Shown here in pieces: positions 28,376-38,036 of a stretch of 51,503 nucleotides of DNA (the first letter of the stretch is position 1; the number at the start of each line of letters is the position of its first letter). The notes beneath the pieces are model-generated. The model saw nothing but the letters and a program-made list of their open reading frames with translations, had not been told where the DNA came from and made no database searches. Position numbers and translations under genes: made by a program. The DNA lies in the NCBI GenBank assembly GCA_947642355.1, contig CANRSD010000008.1:1-51503 (forward strand), read 5' to 3'. Origin of the DNA: an uncultured Clostridia bacterium (GTDB lineage Bacteria; Bacillota; Clostridia; TANB77; CAG-508).

Positions 28376-30272
28376 TTAAGTTTCAAGCTCTATGAGCTTG
28401 TATTCTATGTTTAATTCCTTTAAAATTTCTTTTTCTCTATTTGAACATGTCAAGATTATAACTTGTCTATTTTTATAAAAACATTCAATAAATTTCATAA
28501 TATTTGTTAATCTTTCATTATCAAAATAAGCAAATGATTCGTCTAAAATAATTGGCATATTTTCTTTAGAAACTACTTTTAAAGTACTTAATCTCAATGC
28601 CAAGTACATTTGATCTATGGTTCCTAGACTTAATCTCTCGGCTGGAATATATCTTCCATTATCTATTTCAACTGTTAATCCCTCTGTATCACTAAATTTA
28701 ATATTACTATATTTATTATTAGAAATATTAGAAATTAAATTACATAATTCACTAGTAAACTCAGGATTTAAACTATCTCTTATTTTCTTATAAGCTTCCT
28801 CCATACATTCCTTAGCTATATTAAATGATTTATTTAATGAAATTATATCTTCCCTTTCTTGATAAAGCAATTGCAACTCTTCTTCAAATTTCGACAAATT
28901 TTCTAATTTTTCAATCATATTATTTTTATCAATTTCCTTAGTATTTAATTCTAATCTTAAAGCATTTATTCTATCTTCTTTATTTGACACTGACATTAAT
29001 ACTTCATCCTGTTTAAACTCCAATACAGCTTGTAAAAATTCTGGATCTATATCGTTTTCATATTTTTTAGATATTAATCTCTTTTCTAAATTTAACTCTT
29101 CATTTAATTTATTTTCTTTTCTTTCAATTTCTAATAATTTAGCTTCTTTATTTTTATTCAATATATCTATTTCTTGATTTATTCTTTTCTCAAATTCTTC
29201 TATTTCATTAAGTTTCTTTCGTTTTTCGTTTTTAAATTTATTTATGTTTACAAAAGTTAAAACTATACTAGTAATAAAAAGAGTACTTAATACTATTGGT
29301 ATAAAACTTGATAATTTTATTATAAAACTTACAATCGTTAATATAAAAAATACAATATTTAAAATATAAAATTTTAAAAAGCTTTTTGTTTCTTTTTCCA
29401 TATGCTGTTCTGATTTTTTATCTATTTTAATATCTAATTCATTTATTTTTTCATCAAATTCATTAACAATATTCTTATTAAAATCTATTTCCTTATTTTT
29501 AATATCAATTTTTTCCAAGTTTTCTTTTATGCATTTTAATAATTCTAATCTTTTTATTTCACATTCTAATTTATTTTTTATTTCATTACATTCATTTTCA
29601 TTATTTAATAATTGATTTTTATTATCTTTTAAACCTTCAATTTCCCCTTCTAATTCGCTAATTCTTTTATTTACTATATTAATAGGTCTTCCGAATAGTT
29701 CTATCAGTTCCTACTTCATCATTCTGCATCTTATTTATTTTGTCTAAAGTTTTTTTGAAAGAAATATTTTCATCTCCTGAAGATACAATATTACTTATTT
29801 TTTGTATTATAGAATTTTGAGCTATTTTATCCATTTTTATTTCATCTTGATAAGTAATCACTGTATTTGAAAATATAGTTTCATCAATTCCAATTTGTTC
29901 AGAAAGAAAATCAATTCCTTTAGTTTTATCAATTTTAAAATTATTTGATATATCTTCAAATTTACTATTATATATAATTGGGTTCTTTTTTTTAAATTCT
30001 CTATAAACTTCAAACTCTTGATTATTATCTAATATATATTTTAATTTTCCTGAAAATTCTTCTGTTTTCCAAGGTTTATATTTTTCTAAATCAGATATAT
30101 CTTTACCATTTTTATTTTTAGAAATTCCATAGAACATACAATTTATAAATTTAAGTATTGTTGATTTCCCTGATTCATTTTTACCATAAATAATATTAAC
30201 ATTTTTATCTAAACTTATATTTTTATTAATAATCTTTCCAAATCCATTAATTTTAAAATTATCTATTATCAA
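28376..30272 (-). CDS. YhaN/Rad50-like coiled-coil ATPase, one recoding site
   Basis: The reconstructed length is 631 residues. The N-terminal half-ATPase has Walker A YGKNESGKST (about 29-38). A long coiled-coil region is broken by a two-segment membrane hairpin (about 305-355). The C-terminal half has the signature LSLGTIDQMYLALRLS, Walker B PIILDESFAYFD and a switch region ILTCS. This is the YhaN arrangement, paired with the nuclease encoded just upstream, and suggests DNA-end processing near the membrane. It is shorter than typical YhaN, with a reduced coil. The likely start is TTG 30272, seven bases after AAGGAG. The frame shifts at CGG 29693-29691 (Gly194, RTI-G-RPIN). Without it only the first ATPase half is made. 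Confidence 0.82.
29690..29693 (-). other. CGGA +1 recoding site, Gly194 of the YhaN-like ATPase
   Basis: The context is ATT-CGGA-AGA. It joins the Walker A half to the coiled-coil and Walker B half. Unshifted reading stops after three codons. Confidence 0.87.
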
Positions 30273-30283
30273 AATATTTCTCC

Positions 30284-31358
30284 TTACATACAATTTAATC
30301 CAATTTCTATTGCTTTTTCTATTTCCTCTTCTGTAGCTATCCCATTTTCTAATTTTTCTAACGCTTCTTTTACAAATAACCCTCTCAAAGTATTTTCATT
30401 TTTTATAGTTTCTAAATCATATTTTAACTTTGTTAAATCTTTTATTTTTAAAACATTATATATAGAAATTAATTTTAATATCTCTCTAGTATTTATCTCA
30501 AAGTGCCTATTTCCTACTAAATTAATTTTATAAAGTTTATTATCTTCAAAGTTTTTTTCATTTATATATTCAATTAAATCTTCTTTTGAGTTAAAGTTTT
30601 CCACATTTTCTTCAATTTCTGTGAATTCTGTATCATCTAATTTAATAAACTCTTTTTGAACTTTATCTTCAACAATATCTCCGTACTATCATTCCATGTT
30701 CTCCAATTTCATCAAAACCAAGAGAAATAAGTGAACCAGGATACACAATTCTTTGATTTTCTTTTTTGTTGTAATATGGTTTATGTATATGTCCTAATCC
30801 TATATAATCCATATTTAAGGTTTCCAATTTACTTTCTAAAACCGGATTATATTCTCTATTTTCTTCGTTGTTTCCGTCTAAACTTGCATGCATTAATAAT
30901 ATATTAGGCTTATTATTATTTAATCTTTGTATATAATCTAAATTTACATTCTTACAATAAAATTCTGTAAATCCCATACCATAAATATTGAAATCTTCTG
31001 TTTCTATAACTTCAAAATCTCCCTTAAAAATATATACATTTGAAGAAAACTTAAATTTTTCATAATATGAGTTCTTAATGTATGGATCATGATTTCCAGG
31101 AGTAATAAAAATTTTTGTATTAGATATTTCTAAAAATAAATCATTTATATAATTTATTGTTGATTTTTTAACATATTCATTTTCATATAAATCCCCTGAA
31201 ATAAATAAATATTTTATACTATTTTCTTTTATATATGTAATTACTTTTTTAAACACTTTTCTTTGTTCCATTCTTCGTATATCACATAGTCTTTCTCTAT
31301 TAGCTAAACTAGTAAATGGACAATCAAAATGTATATCTGATATATGTACAAATTTCAT
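30284..31358 (-). CDS. SbcD/YhaO-like metallophosphoesterase nuclease, one recoding site
   Basis: The reconstructed length is 357 residues. Calcineurin-like motifs run in order: D-x-H in HISDIHFD (6-13), GD in ISGDLYE (53-59), GNHD (88-91), LLMHASLD (154-161) and GLGHIHKP (187-194). These bind two metals for Mre11/SbcD-type nuclease activity. A C-terminal domain of about 130 residues follows, likely binding the ATPase partner. The frame shifts at CGG 30683-30681: GMIV-G226-DIVEDKVQ. This is the only site where the preceding codon ends in A (GTA) rather than T. The stop lies 11 bases before the YhaN-like start, so the two form an operon. Confidence 0.85.
30680..30683 (-). other. CGGA +1 recoding site, Gly226 of the SbcD-like nuclease
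   Basis: The context is GTA-CGGA-GAT, the one case not preceded by T. It separates the nuclease core from its C-terminal domain; unshifted reading stops after three codons. Confidence 0.83.
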
Positions 31359-31442
31359 AAATATTTCCTTTCCAATAATTTAATCATTGTAAATAATAAT
31401 AAAACATCAGTTTGGTTTTGTCAATATATTTTATGAAAATTC

Positions 31443-31480
31443 ACATAAAAAAATGAGAAATTTCTTTCTCATTTTATGTA
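31443..31480 (-). terminator. Terminator of the VirD4-like gene
   Basis: CATAAAATGAGAAA pairs with TTTCTCATTTTTTTATG (one bulge), overlapping the end of the gene, with a T-rich arm. Confidence 0.65.
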
Positions 31481-33484
31481 TCATCTTCTAATGCCCCAAA
31501 TAATTCATCAAATTTTGCTTCTAATTCCTTCTGTATATCAACATCTGTTGTCTTTTCAGAACTATTATCATTTTTTTGATCATTTTTTATATTTTCATTA
31601 CCATCTAATAATTCCATTCCTGGTAATGTGGCACTATCTTCTTTTTTATTTTCTTCTGAAATCTTATCTTCATCTTCAAACAATGAATCTAATGAAGGAA
31701 AATCTCTATTTTCTTCTTTTCCTTCCTCATAAGGATTCATTGGATTATACTTTCTCCAAGGACCTCTTTCTACCCTAACATCATTATGATCTGCTTTATA
31801 TCTTTCTACTAATCTAGCCTCTGGATATTTAAAATAATAATATTTATTAGCCTTTATTGGCTTTATCCCTTTTTCAAATATAATACATAAATCATTATCC
31901 ATTCTTCTAAGTTCATCTGGTGTCATAAGTGCTCTTGCCATAATCTGATCTGATTCACTAGAACCTTGTTTCCATTCACCTCTATCCCTATTTACTGAAT
32001 AATTATTTCTAGTAATTGTCTTTTCTCCTAATTGTTTAGAAAAATATTCTACAGTCTTTTGAGAATTTGATCCTAAAAACACATGTGTATCACAGTTACC
32101 AATAATTGTTTCATTTGATTTTTCATAAACTGCTTCTAATTGATCTAAATTTTGCAAAATAACACTAAATGAAATTTTTCTACTTCTTGATGTAGAAATC
32201 TTTTTATCAAAATCTGGTATATGACCAATATTTGCAAATTCATCTAATATAAAATATGTAGGAATTGGAAGTGCTCCACCATTTTTATCTGCAAAATCAT
32301 ATAACTGTTGTATCATCTGTGAGAAAAATATTGTAAGTAAAAAATCATATGCTGTATGTGTATCTGATGAAATTACATATACTACTGTTTTTCTAGCTCC
32401 GATTTGCTCAAAATCTATACTATTTGTTGAAGTTACTTCAGCAATCTCCTTTGAATCAAATTTACCTAATTTAGATTGTAATGTACTTAAAATAGAACCA
32501 TATGTTTTTTCTGGTGCAATTTCTATAGATTTATAATTCATTCTTGCAGGATGATCGTATGGTAAAATCTCCATAAGTTCTGTAAGTTTATTTCCACCAC
32601 CACTATTATTTGCAGCTCTTACCATTTCTGAACAACTTGCCAAATTCTGCTCTTCTGGTGGTCTAACTGCTTTTAAAAAATATATTAATGACTTAAGTAA
32701 CATTTCTGCCATATTATCCCAATATGGATCTGATTGAGCTGAATCTGATTGTCCTTTCATTATAGTATTTGCAATTACATCAACATCTATTTCACTTTTT
32801 ATATGTTGTAATGGATTATATCCATCACTATTTTCTGGATTAACTAAATTTAAAACTTTTACATCATATCCCTTAGATTTGAAATAACCTGCTGTTTTAT
32901 CATACAATTCACCCTTTGGATCAGTAAACACATAAGAACCTAACAATTGAAGAGCGTTTGGTATAACATAAGATGCAGATTTACCAGCACCAGATCCTCC
33001 GAACTACTAAAACATTTACATTTCCACGTTTATCTACTGGTAAATAATTCTTTTCTGCCAAAATAATACCTGATTTTTTACTTAAAATCCTATATTGTTC
33101 TCCGCCTTCTGCCCAATCACTAGAACCATTTTCAATATCTGAAAATTCATGTTTAGGAAGTGCCTTTGCAACTCCAATTACAATAAATATTCCTGAGAAT
33201 ACTAAAAAACATTTTGTTCCAATCCAAAAATTTGGAAAATATTCTTGTTTAAATACTTCTGTTATATTATCAGCTGGTTTAGTTATATAAGATAAATTAT
33301 AAAAAAAAGCTTCCATTCCAGCATCTTTATTTCCCGTTTCTTCTGCTTTATTTACTGCATCTGTAACAGCCCTACTTATTGGCGCAACTATTGCAAAAAT
33401 TCCAACAATAATGGCTAATGCATACACAATTAGCCTACCTTTCATTTTTGCTAAAGCTCTTCTTATTTTTTCACTAAACTTCAT
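31474..33484 (-). CDS. VirD4/TraG-type coupling ATPase, one recoding site
   Basis: The reconstructed length is 669 residues. Two N-terminal membrane segments (about 15-35 and 85-110) anchor a cytoplasmic ATPase with Walker A GGSGAGKS (162-169) and Walker B FILDEFANIG (near 410), as in type IV coupling proteins that feed DNA or proteins to a secretion channel. The acidic C-terminal tail (about 590-669) is low-complexity. The frame shifts inside Walker A itself: CGG 33001-32999 supplies the first glycine, VLVV-G162-GSGAGKS. Start: ATG 33484, after AAAGG; GTG 33493 is less likely. Two unknown genes lie upstream in the same operon. I see no relaxase, VirB4 or pilin gene, so this is an orphan coupling protein or part of a system encoded elsewhere. 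Confidence 0.83.
32998..33001 (-). other. CGGA +1 recoding site, Gly162 of the VirD4-like ATPase
   Basis: The context is GTT-CGGA-GGA. The recoded glycine is the first residue of Walker A, so unshifted protein has no ATPase domain at all. Confidence 0.92.
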
Positions 33485-33531
33485 ATACTTCACCTTTTCC
33501 TGTGTATAATAATTATTTTCCGTCAGGAATA

Positions 33532-33858
33532 TTATTTTTCTAAACTATCACTAATATTTTTATCATGTTCTATCTTTGATTTCTCTGCTATTTTAAATAA
33601 TGCCTCTTTAATTTTTGGTGTACACTCTTTCGCACCTACAGTAATAAATCCATATTTTTCAATAAGTTTTGTATTTATAAATCCAGATTCTGATTCTAAA
33701 ACTACTATATTTTCTTCATTTTCCTTTTCTTTATCCTTTTCTTTCTCATTTACTTTTAATGCCATATATACAACTTGTATTCCATTTTTATCTGGATTCT
33801 GACTGTATAAATCTACATTTTTACTATCTCCATTTGGAGTATTAGTATTTTCACTCAT
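33532..33858 (-). CDS. Unknown soluble protein, VirD4-like operon
   Basis: This 108-residue protein is not recognised. It has a polar, Asn/Asp-rich N-terminus, a lysine/glutamate-rich stretch (about 37-48) and a compact C-terminal part with helices. There is no signal or membrane segment. It sits between the 33887 gene and the VirD4-like gene in a leftward operon driven from 34480-34508, so it may be an accessory or substrate-handling factor of that ATPase. AAAGGAGAATTCA precedes the ATG. Confidence 0.55.
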   Translation of the reverse strand: MSENTNTPNGDSKNVDLYSQNPDKNGIQVVYMALKVNEKEKDKEKENEENIVVLESESGFINTKLIEKYGFITVGAKECTPKIKEALFKIAEKSKIEHDKNISDSLEK

Positions 33859-33886
33859 TATTGAATTCTCCTTTCATGCTACATAC

Positions 33887-34420
33887 TTATTTATCTTTTT
33901 TCTCTCTAACTTCAAATGCAAAATATTTTTTATATGGTTTTAATTTGCATTTCCCTTTAACCTCATTTGCATCTTCATCAAAATACAAAACTGGCTTTAT
34001 TTCTTCTGTAGTTTCTAAATCTATAATGGAAATTTGACGTTTCATATTTGGTGTATACGCAAATTCCTTATATTCTGTTTCCTTTTCATTATATAATGTT
34101 TGTATTTTAAGTGGCATAGGTTTTTTTGATATTTTTATTTGATCATAATCTAAAAAACCAGTATTAACTACTACTCTCTCTTTTCCAAATGAAAATATAA
34201 CTAAATGATTTCCAGTTGGAAGTGGATTATCCACAAAAAATGTCCTTTTTTTCTTATCTCCAATATATTCAACTGCACAATCTAATCTTTCAACTGTATA
34301 TTTTGGAGATGTTTTTAAAAACTCCTTTTCAGTTTTATTTATCTGATAAATTACTGTGTTAATATCTTTTGGATCTGTAATGCTAAAATATTTCCCTTGA
34401 ACTTCATCTACTTCATCCAT
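33887..34420 (-). CDS. Unknown protein, first gene of the VirD4-like operon
   Basis: This 177-residue protein is not recognised. It reads as a beta-rich soluble domain with many short strands separated by charged turns and no catalytic motif or membrane segment. AAAGGGGTG lies a few bases before the ATG. It is directly behind a near-consensus promoter and heads the three-gene leftward operon ending with the VirD4-like ATPase. Confidence 0.6.
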   Translation of the reverse strand: MDEVDEVQGKYFSITDPKDINTVIYQINKTEKEFLKTSPKYTVERLDCAVEYIGDKKKRTFFVDNPLPTGNHLVIFSFGKERVVVNTGFLDYDQIKISKKPMPLKIQTLYNEKETEYKEFAYTPNMKRQISIIDLETTEEIKPVLYFDEDANEVKGKCKLKPYKKYFAFEVREKKDK

Positions 34421-34479
34421 TTTTTACACCCCTTTTACATTCTAAAATGTCATTTTCATTTGTATAAATTACCATTAAT

Positions 34480-34508
34480 ATTATACATTATAAAGTAATT
34501 TATGTCAA
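34480..34508 (-). promoter_or_regulatory. Near-consensus promoter of the VirD4-like operon
   Basis: On the minus strand a perfect TTGACA (34508-34503), 17 bases and a perfect TATAAT (34485-34480), about 60 bases upstream of the first gene. This predicts strong, constitutive expression. Confidence 0.8.
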
Positions 34509-34534
34509 TGAACTGTATAAATTATGTTAACTAT

Positions 34535-35417
34535 TTAAGCAATATTCCTTGGATTGAATCTCGATTCTTCTTTTAACTTCTTAAATAGTTTTATCTCCTC
34601 AGAGCTCATATTTTTAGGAATCATAATTTTAGTTTCTAAAATTAAATCTCCTCTACCACCTTTTCCATCTTTATATCCTTTATTCTCAATTTTTATTTCT
34701 TCACCACTTTGTATACCAGATGGTATATATACTGATAATTCCTCATCTATTGTATTCACCATAACTTTTGTACTAAGAGCTGCCTCCCATGGTGTTAGAT
34801 ATAAATTAGTTCTAAGATTATATCCATCTAAAATAAATTTTTCATCATCATTAATTTTTACTTTTATGAATAAATCCCCATTCTTTCCTCCTCCAGTTCC
34901 ACGTTTTCCTTGACCGAATTAATCTAATTTTTTCATTATTCTGAATACCTGGAGGAACACTAATCTTAAAAGTTTTCATCTTTCCATCAACAGTTCTTAA
35001 TCCTATTGATTTTTCGTTGCCATTAAATGCATCTTCTAAAGATATATTTATTTCTGTTTCTATATTTTCTCCTCTTACTGCATTTTTCTTACTTGTAGTT
35101 TCATTTTTTTCAAATATATTTCCAAAAAACATCTTCCATAATACTTCTTTTCCATCTTTAGCTTGATATGCATTATTCCTTTGCTTTCTTCCAATATGAC
35201 TATTCCAAGTTCTATCATACCTTCTTTTGTTAATTGGATTAGCTAAAATATTATATGCCTCATTTATATCTTTAAAGCGTTCTTCATACTGTTTACTTCC
35301 ACCATTAACATCTGGATGATATTTTTTTGCTTGTTCTTTATATGCATTTTTTATTATATCCAAAGACACTTTATTTGTTTCTAGACCAAGTATCTTGTAA
35401 TAATCTTTGAAAATCAT
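34535..35417 (-). CDS. DnaJ/CbpA-type co-chaperone, one recoding site
   Basis: The reconstructed length is 293 residues. The J-domain (3-70) has the HPD tripeptide at 34-36 that stimulates DnaK ATPase. There is no zinc-finger region; two beta-barrel client-binding domains follow, so it is a type II (CbpA-like) Hsp40. The frame shifts at CGG 34916-34914: RLI-G168-QGKRGTGGG, a conserved glycine-rich turn of the first client-binding domain (GQG in DnaJ proteins). Unshifted protein would have the J-domain but lack the C-terminal domains. GGGGGATG precedes the ATG. It is followed leftward by the VirD4 operon but separated by that operon's promoter. Confidence 0.88.
34913..34916 (-). other. CGGT +1 recoding site, Gly168 of the DnaJ-like protein
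   Basis: The context is ATT-CGGT-CAA. It restores RLI-G-QGKRG in the client-binding domain. Confidence 0.9.
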
Positions 35418-35495
35418 TTAAACATCCCCCGAACTTTAAAAATTCAAATATATTATATCAAATAACTTTTCCTTTGTGAATAGTATTTAAACATT

Positions 35496-36056
35496 TTATT
35501 TTTTATTATAATAGTTATACGCAATTATTGTATCTATATGGATTTTTTTGTTTTGCTCTAATAAATTTCCTATTGTCCATTTTAAAATGAAAAACATAGC
35601 TTCATCTATATTTTTCTTAGCCATTTCAACCACAAATTCTTGACTACAATAATTTCTATTTTTTTCAGTAGCATCTGCTAAATAAATAATTTTTTCTAAC
35701 ATACTCATATTTGATCTTCCTGTTGTATGATATTTTACTGCATTTACCATTTCATCTGAAAACCCATATTTGTCTTTACAAATTTTAGCACCTACCTTAG
35801 AATGTATTAGCTCTAAATTTGTTTTTTCAATTTCATCTAATTCTACACCAATATCTTTAGCATAATTTACTCTTTCTTGTTTTGGTATTTCTTTTGCAAT
35901 ATCATGAGATAATGCTACAAGTTTTACTGTTTCTTTATCTTCACCATAAATTTCCCCATATTCTATTGCTCTTTCAATAACACCTTCTGTATGAATAAAT
36001 CTTTTCTCAGATAATATATTTTTTACTTCATTATATAAATCTTCATATTTAATCAT
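35496..36056 (-). CDS. yqeK: YqeK-family HD-domain Ap4A hydrolase
   Basis: The 186-residue HD protein has H in RFIHTEGV (22), the HD pair in ALSHDIAKE (48-49) and later metal ligands in HSKVGA and YHTTGR, as in YqeK, which splits diadenosine tetraphosphate into two ADP. YqeK is usually next to nadD and ybeY genes, but here it stands alone between the DnaJ-like gene and an orphan gene. The residues around YLADATEKNR agree with the family. Confidence 0.82.
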   Translation of the reverse strand: MIKYEDLYNEVKNILSEKRFIHTEGVIERAIEYGEIYGEDKETVKLVALSHDIAKEIPKQERVNYAKDIGVELDEIEKTNLELIHSKVGAKICKDKYGFSDEMVNAVKYHTTGRSNMSMLEKIIYLADATEKNRNYCSQEFVVEMAKKNIDEAMFFILKWTIGNLLEQNKKIHIDTIIAYNYYNKK

Positions 36057-36234
36057 AACTAAAAAATCCTTTTAAAAAATATCTACTTAAATTTAGATGC
36101 TATTATATAATTTTTAATTAAATTTAACAAGTATTTATAATAAAAAATATTTATATATTTGCAATTCTTCCCAAAATATGTTAACATAAAAATAGTTTCT
36201 TGGAAAAGAAAAAATAAAAAAGGAGGCGTTTCCA

Positions 36235-36726
36235 ATGAAAGAAACTATTGACACTTCTAAGCGGATGGTTCTAGAAGAAACTATGAAAAATGTTTCTAAA
36301 GAGATTTTCCAGTTAAGGTCTGCCTTATCTGGATATCTGGTGGAGAAATACCACTTCGAAAAAGAAACAATCATTTCTTTTGATAAAAATATATCAAAAG
36401 AAGAAAGACACATAATATTGTCTATTAAGAATGCAATAGATTCTTTAAAAACATTTGAGGTAAAATTCATTTTAGAGGATATCATAGAATTTGATATTCC
36501 TCTAAAATGGAATCAAACGACTGCCATAGACGGCATAATATATCAGCTAAATATTTCTGATGTGTCACGTATATCAGAGGTTATAAGTTTACTAGATAAC
36601 CTTAGAGAAAGTATTTTAAATACATTTTGGCTTATTCATCCTCAGGTAGTATGCACTGATGTAGAATATTTATTTGATTCCACTCTTGACGCTATAATAA
36701 GGTTACAGGAGGCTTTGGCTCTGTAA
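36235..36726 (+). CDS. Unknown soluble protein with an in-frame CGG
   Basis: I do not recognise this 163-residue protein. It is mostly helical with no membrane segment, cysteine cluster or catalytic motif. A strong AAAGGAGGCG precedes ATG 36235. Its codon use (CTG, GTG, AGG, CAG) is clearly less AT-biased than flanking genes. Codon 10 (36262-36264) is CGG after AAG, in the string AAGCGGATGG, and must be arginine here; four-base reading gives a stop after three codons. It is monocistronic with a long perfect terminator. These traits are shared with the genes at 94, 1528 and 15940. Confidence 0.6.
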   Translation: MKETIDTSKRMVLEETMKNVSKEIFQLRSALSGYLVEKYHFEKETIISFDKNISKEERHIILSIKNAIDSLKTFEVKFILEDIIEFDIPLKWNQTTAIDGIIYQLNISDVSRISEVISLLDNLRESILNTFWLIHPQVVCTDVEYLFDSTLDAIIRLQEALAL

Positions 36727-36747
36727 TCTCGGAAGTGTACCTCATTA

Positions 36748-36793
36748 AAAAGGACACCATAAACATTCAAACCGTTTATGGTGTCCTTTTTTA
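36748..36793. terminator. Bidirectional terminator between the 36235 gene and ddl
   Basis: A 15-base perfect stem, AAGGACACCATAAAC with GTTTATGGTGTCCTT, flanked by A and T runs. Confidence 0.85.
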
Positions 36794-36797
36794 GTAA

Positions 36798-38024
36798 TTA
36801 ATTTCCTTTAACTCCACCTGTTAAAGCTAAAATATTTTGATCATAAGAAAAAGTTAATTTTTCTCTATCATTATGACGTTTTATTGCTATATTTATAACC
36901 TCTTCTAATCTTTCTTCAAAAGTCCCTCCAGTTGCTTCCCATAAATAATATGATAAAGCACCTGGAATTGTATTTATTTCATTTACATATACTTTATTAA
37001 TCTCTTGGTCAATTAAAAAATCTACTCTTGAAATACCACTACATCCTAAAACTTTAAATGTCTCTTTTGCTAATTTTTGGATTTCATCTCTTGTTTCATC
37101 AGGTATATCTGCTGGCAATTTTTTTCCACTAGAACTATTATTTACACCACCAGTACCTTTAGCTCCACTAAATTTACCAGATTTTCTAGGTCCAAATTTT
37201 CCACCTTTTGATTTTGAATTTCCTACATATTTATCTGTATAACTTAAAATTTCATCTCCAAGTATTGGTTCTTCACAAACAGAAGCTTCAGATTCTGTAA
37301 TATTACCAATTACAGAACAATTAATTTCCTTAAGTTTGCTTACACAATTTTCAACAATAACTCTATCTGCAAATTCCATAGCAAATGAAATTGCTTCTTC
37401 TAATTCTGTTTTATTTTTTACTTTTTTAATACCAACACTTGAACCTAAATTTCCTGGCTTTACTATCAATGGATATTTTAATTTTTCTTCAATTTCTCTT
37501 AAAATTTTATCTTCTTCTTTTATGTATTCCATTGAATAAAATCCTACATAATCAACTACTGGAACACCTGACTCCTTCAAAACTTTTTTCATAACTATTT
37601 TATCCATACCAATACTTGAAGAAAGTATATCTGGTCCTACATATGGAATATCTAGTAAGTTCAAAAATGCAGCTACTGTTCCATCTTCACAATTTGTTCC
37701 ATGTACTATTGGAAAAGCAACATCTATTGTATTTAAAACTCTTTTTCCTATAAATGGTGCTGGTACTCTTATAACATTTACTTTCTTGCCATCATTTACA
37801 ACTGCAACTTTATAACATCTTTTAAGTAAAACTGGCATATCTCTATACATTTCTAAATCTAATAAATCATCACCTGTATACATTACGCCATCTTTAGCAA
37901 TATATATTGGAACTATTTCATATTTTTCTTGATTTATTCTAAGAGTAGCTTCTATCATAGAAATTATTGAAATTTCATGTTCAACAGATTTTCCTCCAAA
38001 GAAAACTCCTAATTTAATTTTCAT
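36798..38024 (-). CDS. ddl: D-alanine--D-alanine ligase with a Gly/Ser/Lys-rich insertion
   Basis: The 408-residue ATP-grasp enzyme makes D-Ala-D-Ala for peptidoglycan. The N-terminus GVFFGGKSVEHEISI, the central KPGNLGSSVGI and the C-terminal NEINTIPG motifs are all present. Between SYTDKY (261-266) and LPADIPDE (303-310), where family members have a short SKGM-type loop over the active site, there is a 35-residue stretch made almost wholly of Gly, Ser, Lys, Arg and Asn. This omega-loop region normally closes over substrate, so the insertion may alter loop dynamics. It lies 12 bases after murF in the same operon, which supports the assignment. AAAGGAG precedes the ATG. Confidence 0.92.
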   Translation of the reverse strand: MKIKLGVFFGGKSVEHEISIISMIEATLRINQEKYEIVPIYIAKDGVMYTGDDLLDLEMYRDMPVLLKRCYKVAVVNDGKKVNVIRVPAPFIGKRVLNTIDVAFPIVHGTNCEDGTVAAFLNLLDIPYVGPDILSSSIGMDKIVMKKVLKESGVPVVDYVGFYSMEYIKEEDKILREIEEKLKYPLIVKPGNLGSSVGIKKVKNKTELEEAISFAMEFADRVIVENCVSKLKEINCSVIGNITESEASVCEEPILGDEILSYTDKYVGNSKSKGGKFGPRKSGKFSGAKGTGGVNNSSSGKKLPADIPDETRDEIQKLAKETFKVLGCSGISRVDFLIDQEINKVYVNEINTIPGALSYYLWEATGGTFEERLEEVINIAIKRHNDREKLTFSYDQNILALTGGVKGN

Positions 38025-38036
38025 AATCTATCTCCT

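Noticed and set aside
31474-34420. An integrative conjugative element
   Set aside because: Only a VirD4-like ATPase is present; no relaxase, integrase, VirB4 or attachment repeats were seen.
36729-36734. TCTCGG just after the 36235 gene as a recoding site
   Set aside because: It lies beyond an in-frame TAA stop and before the terminator, with no coding sequence on either side.
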